Made by a program: the position numbers and the translations under genes. Shown here piece by piece: positions 47,726 through 60,345 of a DNA stretch of 64,000 nucleotides. The stretch is from Cristatella mucedo (Eukaryota; Bryozoa; Phylactolaemata; Cristatellidae). Numbering within the stretch: the first letter of the stretch is position 1; the number at the start of each line of letters is the position of its first letter. The stretch covers positions 1-64,000 of the forward strand of contig WPIO01000298.1 of the NCBI GenBank assembly GCA_009760855.2, read 5' to 3'. The notes under the pieces are model-generated. The model was not told where the DNA came from. It searched no databases and saw only the letters and a program-made list of their open reading frames with translations.

Positions 47726-48499
47726 CCTTAAAGACTGATATGCAGTCATTTTTTAGGTAACCACTGGAACAATCAATAGGCTGAAAGCAGACAACCTTCA
47801 TGAATGCGAACACCACTGATGCTCTGTTACAGCAAAATATTTATGATGAAGGGTACCGGGTGGATTTAGATTTAACCCCTAAGCTATGAAGATTATCTAG
47901 ACATTTCCAACTTATGGTCTCGCGGTCACAGTTATATGATACAAGTTGGCTGGCCTGCGATTGAGCATAGGTTTGCAGCCCATTTAGAATAAAAGCCTAC
48001 ACCGAATGCAAGGAGAGTAGAAATGTGTGCTCTAAACTGAGTCCAGTTAGATAGGATGTTGTAGCTGGAGCATTAGTCTATCTCAGTCTAATTTCGATTC
48101 AGTGGATATGATTGAACTCAGCGATTCGTTGGACTTAGTAAAGCTAAGCAGTAAACATTCTTTCAAAGGCTGCCGAGTGAGCAGTATGGCTTACTTGCTG
48201 TAGCAGAACCAAGTCTATTAAATGGTTGCCAGCACTAGCTCCTGAGGGTCAGAGACTCAGCAATTAGGAATTTAGGATCCCGAAAAAATTATTAGTAGTC
48301 ATAACAATAAAAACTTGTCGTTTGTATAATAACTAAAGAAAACACGGACTCTGAACAAGGCACTTTACAAACGACGAGTTGCAAGCACTGTATCAAGCAA
48401 ACCAAAACAACCAAGTAGCTTGCTATCCACCCTAATCAAGAGAAAGTCAGCAGGAAATCAAATGTACAAAGCTCAAATCCTGAGAGCGTATTGTAGTGC

Positions 48500-48690
48500 T
48501 ATTGAAGTTCCCTTCCTCTCCTGCTAGAAGCCTGATCGCACCACCTTCGATGCTTATCCGAACTTGACAGTATGTTTAAAGCACGCATGAGCATGATAAT
48601 GTTCACGCCTGCACCAAGTGCAAGGGCTTCATATTCAGCTGCCAATAACTCGGTGAATTTACTTTCTTTGATAAAGAAAACTTGCATCTA
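48500..48690 (-). mobile_element. Possible Copia-type LTR element RNase H remnant
   Basis: The minus-strand sequence SKFTELLAAEYEALALGAG followed by MLMRAL resembles the S.(T/S)EAEY.AL......WL..LL motif near the end of Copia polyproteins. The stretch is short and isolated, with no LTR seen, so the match may be chance. Confidence 0.3.
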
Positions 48691-49160
48691 GTGATCAAGT
48701 CATATAGTCACTGATTTGCCATAAGGACTGGGGGGGGGTAATTCCTAAAGGGCTTTGGTCGGCAGCTGAGCTTTCTTTGCTACCGTTGCCATAATCCCGT
48801 GTTGGCTGAGCCTTAACCTCAATAAACGTCGACTGGTGATTAAGCCGGAACTAAGCTCGAGTATTTCGGCATGTAATCGAGTGGGTGCAAAACCAGCCTT
48901 CAGGCATTCAATTTTCAGTAGCTCATCATACGTCTAAGTAGAAGCCCTAGGTCATCCACATGCCTACTATTTATTGTCCCTGTCACGGAAATTTCCGAGA
49001 ACTGTCTCTGATAGCTTTCTGACCTAAACTCGGCTTTCGATGATCTCTTGGGCGCTAATCTTCCGAAGATAATAACGTCATAGCCCATAACGCCATAAGG
49101 CAATTACACAAAATCCACAACGTGGCTTCCCATTGCAAAAAGATCCTAGTACTGCAACAC

Positions 49161-49287
49161 ATGTCGAATCGGTCTGCTGGTTTCAGCCAACGTCACAGTG
49201 TATGTGCCCGATTTATCCACTCGGATTTCCAGAGAAGAAGACGTTTCACTCTCTATTTGACGATTAAAGCCTGCAAATGTCACACAG
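49161..49287 (-). CDS. RPTP exon: Ig/FN3-like strand region
   Basis: Acceptor CTAATTTCAG and a weak donor GTGTTG that keeps phase 0 for the next exon. It encodes CVTFAGFNRQIESETSSSLE followed by IRVDKSGTYTVTLAET. The alternating L.I.V...GTYTVT pattern is typical of Ig-like or FN3 beta strands in cell-surface receptors. The upstream acceptor phase (2) does not match the end of 52237-52319, so the exact 5' boundary or an intervening exon remains open. A second possible acceptor (TTTGCAG) lies 17 bases further in. Confidence 0.55.
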
Positions 49288-49778
49288 CTGAAATTAGCCA
49301 TATTTGCAGGTAAAACTAAAGATTTGCTCTGCTAGCAAGGTTTTTACCCATTACAATTATGTCAAAAATTAACGAGTGAGTAATAACTTCCAACCAGACA
49401 CCAAAATCCAAAATTGCAACTGGCCATCAGTAACATAGCCGTCCGGTTAACTAGGCCACATCAACAAATGTGCCAAATTCCTAATGTCCTCAGATTCGGA
49501 GCTCAAAATTCCTTGGGAACATTAAGCTATGAACCAAAACACTGCTTCATACTAGCTAAAGAACCACACAATATTTAGTTCAACTTACTATCAACTCACA
49601 GTAGTTCCATTCACTACCAGCTGAATAATTGACCATAATACACAAGATAAAAGTTCGGCAAAACGTAATGGTTGACATTCAACCAAATTCAAAAATAGAC
49701 TTACGAGCAGTGCTCGAAGACGACAAGCTGGGTAGTTTTACGCAAACTATAGGGGTGTTATAATTCATTTAAATACAA

Positions 49779-49912
49779 TTCATTTGTATAGCGCCCCAAG
49801 AGAACTTAATCTCTATTCAGGCGCTTCACATGCGCCTCGGGGCTCGAGCCAGCGACCTCAGACAGACCTTGGTCGGGGCATGCACCTTAACCGCTTGACC
49901 AAGCCAGCTCGC
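49779..49912 (-). mobile_element. tRNA-derived SINE (family 1)
   Basis: GTATAGCGCCCCAAGAGAAC, TTCAGGCGCTTCACATGCGC, CTCGGGGCTCGAGCCAGCGA and TTAACCGCTTGACCAAGCCA, antisense. Well preserved. Confidence 0.92.
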
Positions 49913-51289
49913 CAGACCTAAGAAACCCTGGCTTGGATTACTATATAACTCCCTAAGCTCAGGGAAGCAAGTTTTGTGGTCGTAGTTCTCAATCTTCGTT
50001 TTCTCTACAGCTCACTAGAAGTTCCTAACTTCAGGACTCGGCAGAAACATTGATTGACCATTTCATAAACTTGTTTTAAAATGGAAGCACTTGCAAAACT
50101 GAGAGTAAATACATACTCACTATGCAAGAAGCAAAAGTGTTTTGGCATTAAACCATATCAGATTCAAATCAATATAGGCAATATAAAATGCTGATACTAT
50201 CTTGAATTCGACGGCAGCACTCGCATTGAATAGCTTGCGATCAGAATCTGAACAAGTTCCTCAAGGAAGTGCAAAAATAACAATTGCAATTTACCAGCAT
50301 TGCTCCATTCTTAGATCTGCCCAAGGTTACAAATGCCCAATGTCCCATACTGGCTAAACACTAGTTACTAGCTGAATCTCAAGCTCTGACTGAGGAGTTT
50401 TCTAGCCGACTGTAAGTGACCGATTGCATACTCAGAAAACATGCAGGGACATAGTCGAAGAAGTAAAGACAGGATTACAAAATATCTGAAAAACTGGGCG
50501 ACGGTATCGGTGTCTCTGCTTACTGTAATTTGCACAATACCATAGAGCCTAACGTAGGTAGACTGAATGCCTTACTGATATGGTCATCCACTGAAATTTC
50601 AAGTTTTCAAGGAACTATAAGGCTACCTGACATAGCTTCACGGTATATGCTGGTTAAAGAACTATATGGGGGTAATGATGGTATATGCGCAGGCATTATG
50701 CTAGTTAGCCAGTGGTATCGCCTTCGCAGTGATGGAAAAGTCAAATTTAATTATCAATATTTCTTTACGGTCTACAATACCTGCTAGATATATATCCGGA
50801 CGTGCATGCAAATCTGCACACAATGACTATTCCCAAATCATTCTTGCTTAAAGTTGATTCACTATACTTAGCTGTCCCAAAGTTTTGAAGTCCATATCCG
50901 TGGCTGCTTTGGCGACAGATAAACAAATCTAGGTGTTACTGATAGAGCAGGCAGGATGAGCAAGATACTTCGTTCAGTCACGACAATGGCAGGCAGCACA
51001 GAACGCACAGGTCACCGACGGCAGAACTTCTGCCTCACATGCCCAGTGGCTTTAGTTGAGCAACTGGCCGCGAACACCATTAGTCATTTACCTCAATGCC
51101 AACTAAATGAGGTGCATTAGGAACACTTGAGTTGATTACCAGTAAACAAAATGCCAGCAAACGGCAGCTTGAAATAAAGTGCCAGTTTTCGAAGTAGAAG
51201 GAATTAAATCTCTTCGTGTAATGCAAATGCAACAGCATTCATTCTCAGCAAGAGTAGGCACACAGACGACATATCGCTTGGACCTATCG

Positions 51290-52231
51290 AGTTACAGTTT
51301 TACCTTGACCTACGAGTGTCCCAACCTATGAGTTTTCTTACATACGAGCTGCCCCTCGGTCAATTTTTTGCTTTGAGTTGAGAACTACAATTCGGGTTAC
51401 GAGCCAGATTCAGATATCCCACCACTACTTACATGCACACAGACGACAAATCCATGGACCTATCATTTTACAGTGGTTCCTGGACTTACGAGTATCCCTA
51501 GAGTATTTCAGAGATACGAGCTGTCGGCTAATGTTTTGCTTTGAGTTGAGAGCTGAAATTCGGGTTACGAGCCAGCGTCAGATACACCACTACTAATTAC
51601 TGCAGCAAACGTCAAAGTGAATGCTGCAACATCTGTCCAGCATCCGGTGCCACAATCGCTTACTTTAAGTGGTTGCAATGGAATTGTTCGCGTGTATACA
51701 AGTGCGAGTTGGCTTGCTAGCAATGCAAGCCAGAGGGTGGAGGGAGGAACTGCTTGTGGTTACTCAAGCCATTAAGGGTAGGGCATACTTTTCACTGCAA
51801 GATGCTACCGACGATCCCGGTGCGAAGTCAAGTGCAGGCTTGGCGATTTGCACCCTGCACATGAAAGAGAAGAAAGCTTGGCAAAAAGGGCAAAATCAGC
51901 TAATATGATTCGGGTATTCATTTCAATCTTGCTCCTGAAACTCCGTCAGCGTTTTCAAGTCGTCTGGTCTCCAAAGTAATGTTGTACCTTACAATTATTA
52001 AATCTCATTTATTGAAGTAAATTCTGTTGTGGTGTTTTTAAACCATATGTTTTATTTAGAAGTACATTTTTTTAATAACTAACTGAAAGCAAAAGTGTTT
52101 TTATGGGCCCAGAGAGGATTAATGACACTTTCACTCATTTCAATGTGGAAAATTGATTGCGCATAAGAGTATGGTGAGTTACGAGCTCTGTCACTGAACG
52201 AATTAAACTTCTAAGGTAAGATATCACTATA
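51290..52231 (+). mobile_element. Non-autonomous DNA transposon with duplicated left end
   Basis: The left end TTACAGTGGTTCCTGGACTT (51468) continues as ACGAGTATCC and GCTTTGAGTTGAGAGCTGAA / ATTCGGGTTACGAGCC. A second copy of this left part lies at 51292-51437. The right end, read from 52229 on the minus strand, is TAGTGATATCTTACC, then TTAATTCGTTCAGTGACAGA and GCTCGTAACTC, an imperfect terminal inverted repeat flanked by TA. The CAGTGGT.CC...TTACGAG termini and TA duplication suggest a Tc1/mariner-type relic. No transposase is recognisable in the frame 51669-51908. Confidence 0.6.
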
Positions 52232-52236
52232 CTTAC

Positions 52237-52319
52237 TAAAATAGAGACAGGCTCCTCACAGTCCTGGGTGGATGAGCTCTCTATTACATTGATACAAGAG
52301 TCATCATTTCGCAGGTGAT
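52237..52319 (-). CDS. RPTP exon: short ectodomain segment
   Basis: Acceptor ATGTTTAG, donor GTAAGT, 83 bp, phase 1 in and 0 out. It encodes about 27 residues including HLRNDDSCINVIESSS and QDCEEPVSIL, probably a linker and first strand of the next FN3/Ig-like domain. Phase and strong splice sites support it; there is no clear homology. A DNA transposon end lies only a few bases past its donor. The next exon found (49161-49287) needs a different entry phase, so one exon is probably missing between them. Confidence 0.55.
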
Positions 52320-53571
52320 CTAAACATAAGAAATGGAATTAGCAGCACTATCTTGTTTTAAAAGGCTGTCACTCTAGCACTTGTTTCAGTAGAAGATAGT
52401 CACCACTGCTCGCACTCAATATGATGTAGGTTGTACAAGCTTGATGCATCAGCAGTTTTGCATGCCAGCGAGCTTTGGAGATGGCCTGATAGCATGACGA
52501 GCCCCCATTACGATCTCTTGCGAGAATGATTGGGAAGATTTATTCTTTAGCTAATTTGTCTCTCATAAGGCAGCATATCTCAAAAGTGATTGGGCCAGGC
52601 TTCTTCGACAGGATCCACGGGTACCCAATTGTGCTTGCTATTTATATAATCCGTGAGGCAAACATTCATCAATCGTAGGATATATATTTATTGAATGCTA
52701 ATGGCATGACACATAATTCATCATTTTTTCCCAAGTATGAAGGCGATGATAAATGGAATACCCCGTTTGAAGGCCCATAACTAGCTCCTCGGGTATTTAA
52801 TGACTTTATGTAGACAACAACGGAATGCGGGCAATTGGCATGCGACAACTATCAATGAATATCTATAAATTTTGACTGCCCATCGGCAAGCCCATAATGC
52901 CACCATTAGAATTATCCAAAAGTCTCAATATTTTTGAACCTCTGTCTCTAGCATTATTGCGAATGCAACCTCTGATTGGCCCACTAGCTTACACATATTG
53001 GTACTATAAGGAATTATCAGAAGTATTTAGCGACAAAAATTTACGATGGACGTTCACATTTTGATTTAAGTCAGGGCTATTGGCTGGCAACGACATCATA
53101 CTTACAGCTAATGCAACACAAGGTTAGACTCATTTTCTCTCAGCTGCAGAAAACAATGACTGCAAGCTAACCAGGTTTCTAGGATCTAAAAGATCCCACA
53201 GGCTATCTATTCTAGTCATATCCAGCAAGGAGGCTGAATTGGTCTATCCGGTGATGAGCTGTTTTGATCTGAATTCTTTACCAGAGAAGGTTGAGATGGC
53301 ATGCAATTACCATGCCTTTACGTCAGGTTTAAACACAGATCATGTCATTGAAGCCCAACGACCCAACAACTTAAGCCCAATGACTTGAGCTCAATCAATC
53401 ACAGCCATGCCCACTTAACACGAACCACAATGGCAAAGCCTAAACCAAAGATAAACCCAGACCCGAAAAACAAAACCATGGGTACTGCCTCATCAATGGC
53501 TTGTTATCATAAACCTTCTAATTGTAAGCATTTCAGCACTTGTCAGCCTTTGCAACCAGAGGAGGCTAAAA

Positions 53572-53635
53572 TGTGATTCGCGATAGCTGGAAATGTGATT
53601 CGTGATAGTTGATAGTGAAATTCGCGATAGCTGAA
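53572..53635. repeat. Short tandem repeat, about 20-24 bp unit
   Basis: Three imperfect copies of GTGATTCGCGATAGCTGGAA in a row. Confidence 0.7.
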
Positions 53636-54483
53636 ATTTGAGAAAACGGGAAATTGCTAAACAAACTAAAAAATTCTATAACTGAACCAGGCTGAATGTG
53701 CAAGTTATGTAGCTAAATCTTGCCAAGACGATGCAGGATAAGAAAGTAGACTAATGGTGGTCGGTACAGTGCAGCCATGAGGCCTTAGCAAAAAACATCA
53801 CGAATTGAAAATTCTGATTAAGTTTAGTGCTATAGTGTGTTTAAAGTGTTAGCTTCTAATTGACTTAAGAATAAATTTGAGGAAACCTTAGATAATCAAA
53901 CAGCCTTAATTTTTAAACAGCAGAAGAACAATGACGGCTAACACCAAGCTTGTCGTAGCTGCAGAGGACGGCCTGATGTAGGCTCGAAACCAGCACCTAA
54001 ATTGAAACTTCATGATATGAGACATTTCAAACCACTAGAGAAATAATCCTGCACGTTATTATGATTGCCTTGCAGCGCGTAAATTGCCTTCAGCTGATTT
54101 TAAATTGGGTTGACGTCTTTTTCATTCAACGCAATATTAAAGTGCACACCACTTTGCACCAGGGTAAGCTACATATATGCTTATTAGATGAACCGGTTAT
54201 GCTAGAGATCAGCTACAGGGCTCTCTCCATGTTTAACAAAAGCAATGATAAAATCAGCACCAAAATTCACATGCAAATCTACAGTAGTTCGTTTAAAATT
54301 ATTCACTTAGACGATAAATAACTGCCAGTACCAAATAAGTGGCCTAAGTTGCTAAATATTTGATAGGGTAAAAAAGGGTTGTTTATTCAACACAAATAAG
54401 GGGATTATAACGGACAGGAAACAGAAAAATACGGTGATCGCAGTGGTTTCAGCAAAAAAAATGACACTACTAAAAAAACTTAC

Positions 54484-54849
54484 AAGTTCGGAAACCTGTG
54501 TGGGCCTTCACACCTTTTGTTCCAAGCCCTATAGTGCAGCCTGAACCTGGCATAGGAAGACATCCATCTGGATAGGAATATGGGCATCCTATACTGGAAA
54601 TGCAAATTTCTGGTAACACACGTATGTTATAAAGGCGATTGGGAGATGCTGGTACGTTAATATTCTGAAGTCCCGATGTTGTAGCTGCTACTCTCACTGT
54701 TGTGTTAACACCAATGCCGGATCCGTCGACTTGAATCAAATAAGAGGTTGCTGCAAGGTCGCTGTCTTGGACAAGTGTTGTCATAGATACTTGTAGATTA
54801 TTGCATTTAGGAGTAGTAGTCACAGATGCATTTAACAGTTGAGGGATCG
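54484..54849 (-). CDS. RPTP exon: fibronectin type III-like domain
   Basis: Acceptor TATTTTAG, donor GTAAGT, 366 bp, phase 1 to 1. It encodes about 122 residues: a start IPQLLNASVTTTPKCNNLQV, a middle SYLIQVDGSGIG and a strand-like RLYNIRVLPEIC before a cysteine/glycine-rich end. The beta-strand periodicity, the Y.I.V motif and the domain length suggest an FN3 fold. An earlier GTATAG inside the exon is also phase 1 and could be an alternative donor, but GTAAGT followed by T-rich sequence is stronger. Confidence 0.7.
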
Positions 54850-55994
54850 CTAAAATATAGTGCCGAAGTTCAGAAAATAAACTTTTATGAACCAGTGGCA
54901 AACAACACATTTGCTGAAGAACTACATACAGAGCATAAAGGCAGCCAAACCATAGTATTAGTTAGTAAATTGCATCCCTTAAGAAATTGATGTAGATGGA
55001 AATAATAATAAAACACTTCCATAGGAACCAGAGGCACTAGAATTTGACAGCTATATATTAAGGAGGAGGACGGACTGGACTAATAAGTCTGAATTTAGCC
55101 TCCGGCCCAGCAATGTGATGAAGAAGTAAAGTATGCCAGCCAAGGATCTTTACACAGTAGCTTTACTGGTTGTCCATGAACCAACGTGAAAACTTGGTGG
55201 TGAAACCGATGAGTTCATCACAGTCGTTAACAATTGCTGTATGTCCATTCCTTTAAAATCATGCAGCAAGCAGATGCAGTAACCGAAGCGATCATGGGCA
55301 GTTCTCGAAGGAAACCTCGATTAGCAACAACTCATCTCATATATTACAGGTAGTTTGCTAGTTGTTAGCTACTCTGCCGGATTCAGACCGCAGTAAAACT
55401 GTACTTATAGTTTAACAGTTGTTCCCAAAAATAAAGGCCCACAATAACTTTGCCTGCATGATATTTAAGATTAGCTCTTACTTAAGAAACAAACGGTTGT
55501 TATTACAGCTAGCTGCAATAGCAATTTCATACCAGATTCAGACCTCGTCGGTTACCTTTGCCGTTTACACAGACTTGGCTATACGTTCGCACTCGAGCAT
55601 GACTGAAGAAACACTTGACCATGTTTTATGATACTGCTATCGAACTAATGGTAATTTTTTTTGGTGTAGCCGCATAGCAAGCTGCGATATAAATGATAAG
55701 CTCATTTTAAAGCTTATTTTGAAGTCTCGTTCTAAAAGTGTTTGAGCTGAAGCCGGCATTTCCGTGGCTATGTTGCTGCTCTCATCGAAATTTCATTGAG
55801 AATGTTAGGTGCCCACCCAAGAGCAAATGTTAGAAATAAAAGGTGGGCTAAAAATGACAAAGTTTGACACGCAAGAAAGCAGATAAGAAACAGATCCTTT
55901 GCATTGAAGGTGTCATCGGTGTGAGAATGTAAGCCTGGATCATCCTTGAGGGTCATAGTACTAAGAGGGCAAACATTTATTGTTAATAAAAATA

Positions 55995-56170
55995 ATAATA
56001 ATAATAATATGCACTTGATAAAGCACCCTCAGAGAACTCAATCTATCTCTAGGCGCTTTACATTTGCTGCAAAGGGAAGGCAATTGAATGGTGAGTAATA
56101 TCATGCTTGATAAACAAACAAAATGAATAACATGTTTATGGGTGACATGCACAGGGTCAGCATGCAATGC
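55995..56170 (-). mobile_element. LINE family B 3' end, antisense
   Basis: (AAT)n, then CTTGATAAAGCACCCTCAGA, CTAGGCGCTTTACATTTGCT and GGGTGACATGCACAGGGTCA. Confidence 0.85.
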
Positions 56171-56879
56171 TAAAGCAGCTTGACCAACAATTATTTCCTG
56201 AAATATACCAAATTTCAGAGGCTAACATGATCGCAGCTGGTCATTGACGGCTACCCTCTCACCTATGGAACTTAGGTAGGGCATGAACCATTACAGTGTA
56301 ATACCATTATAGTGTAATACTTCACCCTGTGCAGGCATTCAAGAAGGACAAGGGGAAATTCAACCTGCCAGGGTAAATCAAGCAGCTTAAGGAAATCAGC
56401 ATATAATCATTTCATGAATTACGGGCTTCATGCTGGAGTATTTTTTCGAGACATCGCCAAGGGTGGAAGAGATGTTAAATTAACTGCTGTCAATGATAAC
56501 ATTTGGCAGTGCTTCTTCGGATCATCACAGAAAGGCACACAGTACCCTATAAGGATTCAAACAAGATTTTTCAAGAATAAGCAGCACACGCTTACTAAAT
56601 TATGTGTACAATTCGTATATGCAGTTTCCTGTGGGTCGGTTCATACGTACGACCATGAGTAAATCGAGAATATACACCTCTTTGGATGTAGGCCAACGAT
56701 GCACTTCCAAACCTTAACCATTGACGATTCATTGAAACATCACAAGTACTTTGATATTGCGTTCGATTAACCAGATAACCAGAAATGAACGGTCGTTGAT
56801 ATAGGACAGTCGAAAAAAAATATAGATATCACACCTTGAGCTAATGGGTATCATCAAATGTACCGAAGAAGATGCATAC

Positions 56880-57032
56880 TTATCCAGCATCCAGGAGGTA
56901 GAAATCGGTTGGTAGGGCAAGAAGTAAATTTGCATCCACCATACACGTCACAAGGTGAAGATGACAATGTGCATGCATCAGAGTAACAGTTTTGAAGAAG
57001 GCATCCCGGACCAACGTAATTATTTGGACAAC
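56880..57032 (-). CDS. RPTP exon: eight-cysteine EGF-like module
   Basis: Acceptor GATTTCAG, donor GTATGC, 153 bp, phase 1 to 1. The exon encodes about 51 residues with eight cysteines in a compact pattern beginning GCPNNYVGPGC and ending FLPPGC. The Y.GP.C element and the cysteine density fit EGF or laminin/MEGF-type EGF repeats, which act as spacers or adhesion modules in receptors. The module is a single symmetrical exon, typical of shuffled extracellular domains. Exact subfamily is uncertain. Confidence 0.75.
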   Translation of the reverse strand, partial: VVQIITLVRDAFFKTVTLMHAHCHLHLVTCMVDANLLLALPTDFYLLDAG

Positions 57033-57129
57033 CTGAAATCAACCGATAAATAAGAACATACACTGAGCTATTTTTGCTAGTATTACTGCACTGCAGGGAG
57101 TAACCATTAAACAGCTCCAGGCTACCTAT

Positions 57130-57590
57130 CGAGAATACTTACAAACCAGCCTGGGTATCCGAACTATGGCTTTACAGACTCAAAACGCTTAGCTGTACCT
57201 CAAACTGACCTCAAATCCTGTGCAGACCCTGACTTTTGTTCGTATGCTACCGAAGTCTTGATTTCCCTTTGAAGGACGCCATGATATCTCCTGACTTTTC
57301 GACATTTTAAAAAAGGTAAAAACCCTCCTTTTCACTCGGCATTGCGTTTGGGTCATTGTGATTGGGTCTTCGTGTGTTTATGTTGCTGACACTGTACATG
57401 CTACCAGAAATGTTGCACATCCTTACATTTTGCCCCTGTTCATGTTAACTCATTGTATGCATGTTGGCATAGTGCATTTTACAACGAATCATGTAATCAC
57501 GCATTCTGTACAGCATGGTAAAAGTGCCTAGAACAAGATTAGACTCTCACCAGCGATATACAAATGTGACATTATTACCAGGTTATTCAC
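57130..57590 (+). mobile_element. LINE family B remnant, strongly diverged
   Basis: Traces of CTCAAATCCTGTGCAGACCC, CGTATGCTACCGAAGTCTTG and the UTR CATGCTACCAG, ending near AAAAGTGCCTAGAACAAGAT. Confidence 0.55.
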
Positions 57591-58074
57591 TATCGAACTA
57601 CCGAGCTCATTTATGCCTATCCAGCTCAATAAAAACAACAATAATGATAAAAACAAGATAGTTCAATTGAACATTCAGAGAGCTCAATCTCTCCAGGACA
57701 GTGGTTTCGCGACCCTTTAATACAGTTCCTCATGTTGCATCGACCCCCAACCATAAAATTATTGCGTGGGAAATGTATGTTTTCCGACAGTCTTGGGCAA
57801 CCACTGTGAAATAAAAGTGGTTTCGATCGACAAAAAGAGTCGTGACCCATAGATTGCCAACCACCGCTCTAGGAGCTCTACATATGAAATAATCCTACAA
57901 AAAACTCCATTAGTACAACGCTATCTATTGCTTAAGACTGTAGTTATGATGTAGAGGCCTTTTAAACCAATAGCGTCCAAATACAACTGAATAGCCTGTC
58001 AATATAGGCTGAAAATTATAGTGAAAGAGCATGCACAAAAAAAGTAAAGTTTGAAATATAGTTGCCAACAACAA

Positions 58075-58265
58075 TAATAATATTTTTAATAACACTAATA
58101 ACACACTTGATAAAGCGCTCTCAGATAACTCAATCTCTCTAGGCGCTTTACATTTGCTGCAAACGAAACATGATCGAATGGTTAGTGTGCAGCATTGTCA
58201 GTAAACAACAAGAAAACAACAAGGTTTGGGGTGGCATGCACAAGGTCTGCATGCAAGTGTGATTA
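58075..58265 (-). mobile_element. LINE family B 3' end, antisense
   Basis: ACACTTGATAAAGCGCTCTC, CTAGGCGCTTTACATTTGCT, then GGTGGCATGCACAAGGTCTG. The hairpin is almost intact. Confidence 0.82.
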
Positions 58266-58719
58266 GTCTATATTGATTGAGTCTACTCGTGAGAATAACA
58301 GTTCGAACATGCAAGATTAGTGGCAGGACACGCTGTAAGAGACCATTTGCACAGGGACTAGCTTTGGAAATTGAATCAAACCCTCGGGCTAATCCCTATC
58401 AACATCCTCTATAGTTTGGAAACAAACAACAGCTTCCTAAGCATAAATACAAAAGCCCTAATGATGATGAAATAATCCTTAGCATTTTTGTAAAGCTAAG
58501 TAGCTTAAATGAGCTTGCTGCTGAAGAGTTCCTTACAGACGTTCATCTTCGATGTCCATATATTCAAGACGTCCTCGAAAATGAACATAAACTATACGTG
58601 GAGCTCACCGGACTGTTATTACTATGACACCCGAGGAAGGAAGCTGGACCATTGAAACATGTAGATATAATTTGTTTGCATTGTACTCTAAAAGAAAGTC
58701 AGCTCAATTCAGACACTTT

Positions 58720-59560
58720 AGTTGAATCACATACCTCTGGCCCACGACCTTGGTCATTTAATAGACGGCACTACCTTTACTGCAAGCCATCAAGTACAAT
58801 CCCAGTCTAAGATTGAAGAATGCATTCCACGGTGGTCTCTAACGAATTTATTGAGCTCTCTGATGCTACCTAGGCTAGAATATTGCAATTCCACATTTTT
58901 GAGCTAACAAAACAGTCACTAGGCCACTGCAGCTCATGATGACTATGGCTGCATGGCTAGTTATGAAATCCGAGAGCTTCAAATGTGTGTCTCAGTTGCT
59001 GATGAAACTGCAATAGCTCCAGGCTCTGCAGAAAGCAGGCTAAATTAAGAGCGTGTCGTTGAGACAACCGAGTAAATTAACAGCAAGAGGGAGAGTATAA
59101 CCCGCGAAAAGAACAGGACCAAGCACAGAGCCTTAAGGTACCCCATATTTCAAAGGTACTTCGGATGATCATTGCCCATTCACATCGATACTCTGGAGTC
59201 TCCCACTGACATAGGACCTAAATCATTGTAGTGCAGTACAAATGATGCCAGGGCGAGAAAAGAGGATGGCAGCAAAGACTTGGTGGTCGATAGCCTCAAA
59301 AGCTGCCTTAAGATCCAGGATAACAAGCAGAGGTACACTACCTAAGTGCACATTCCTAAATAAGTTGTTATATACCCTAAGCAATACTGACTCTGTAGAT
59401 CGTTTCGTTATATGATCAGATTATAACCTAATAGCAAGGTTTGAAGTCTCAATTTAAGAGTTCAGCAGGTCTGCCATGACTCGTTCAAGGGTCTTTGATA
59501 TAAAAAGTAGAATGGAGGCTGGGCGAATAGAAAGGTCTAATAGGTGCTTTTGGAGACATG
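58720..59560. mobile_element. LINE fragments: family A (+) then family B RT (-)
   Basis: 58720-58920 has plus-strand HDLGHLIDGTTFTASHQVQS-like codons (LGVVFDS...ASHQIRSLSKI of LINE A). 58980-59540 is antisense to the family B RT: AAGGTACCCCATATTTCAAA (GVPQG region), TCGATAGCCTCAAAAGCTGC (AAFDTIDH) and neighbours. Both are decayed. Confidence 0.65.
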
Positions 59561-59639
59561 TATGTATGATATGCATATTGTACAATATATTTAAGACTGT
59601 TTCGAAGTATATTAACATACAGACTATGCTTTAGCGATG

Positions 59640-59790
59640 TATTGCCTAAACTTTAACGACCTTGCTCCCAAGGTCCGAGGTTCGAATCCTGTGGCGGGTA
59701 ATTCTTTATCGCTGCTGCAAGCGGTTTTAACAACCGAAAAGGCTCTGTTGTCGCCATGAAAAAGAGGCTGTTAGGTCAGCTAGTATTACT
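59640..59790 (+). mobile_element. tRNA-related SINE (family 2)
   Basis: AACGACCTTGCTCCCAAGGT, then CCGAGGTTCGAATCC (canonical B-box), TGTGGCGGGTAATTCTTTAT and an AT-rich tail. No complete tRNA cloverleaf is present. Confidence 0.6.
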
Positions 59791-60114
59791 TATTATTATA
59801 ACTTGGGTCGACTATATCTCTGACGAGCATCTGGAGAATTTAAAGAAAACAAAATGACATTCCAGCTGGTATGACTAGAAATAAAATACTGACTATGCTC
59901 CCTGAAAATACTACCCAACGAGTTTAGCATATCATTAATTTACTTGATACACCCAAATATCACCTCTTGTAAAATGCCATAGACTCAACTTTAAGCAAAT
60001 GAGTAGAAATGTTTCCTTTCTATGGTTAGCTTCAAATTGCACGACTCACTATCGCCAAAGAATCAGCAAACCAAGATTGAGTCATCACTAAGGTGCAACT
60101 TAGGAGGTACATAC

Positions 60115-60345
60115 CTTGATATAAGAATCCATAGATGTAAACTTCACACAGCGCTAACAAGTTCTCTTTTGTCTGGCCGAGGTAAACTGCAACCTTTTTA
60201 CCAACGGCTAAAGATGTACAGGAATAGCTGCTAACGGTTGCACTAGGACTGTTAGCTGAATAGGCGCAAGTACTCCAAGAATTAGGATTCGGATCACCTG
60301 ATGTATCGTTGGTGTACAGGATATAGAAATTCGATAAACGGTATG
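60115..60345 (-). CDS. RPTP exon: FTP domain, C-terminal half
   Basis: The acceptor is TTTTTTGTAG and the donor is GTATGT, phase 1 to 1. Joined to the previous exon it reads through PFAYRLSNFYILYTND and ends in LALCEVYIYG. The last motif matches the conserved FTP end (LTLCEVEVYG), and the internal cysteines (STCAYS, SYSCTS) sit where the family has its disulfide pair. The two exons together give about 150 residues, the usual FTP length. Confidence 0.85.

Noticed and set aside
59660-59700. tRNA gene, from a canonical GGTTCGAATCC B-box
   Set aside because: No acceptor stem or complete cloverleaf; the same segment recurs elsewhere with an AT tail, so it is a SINE.
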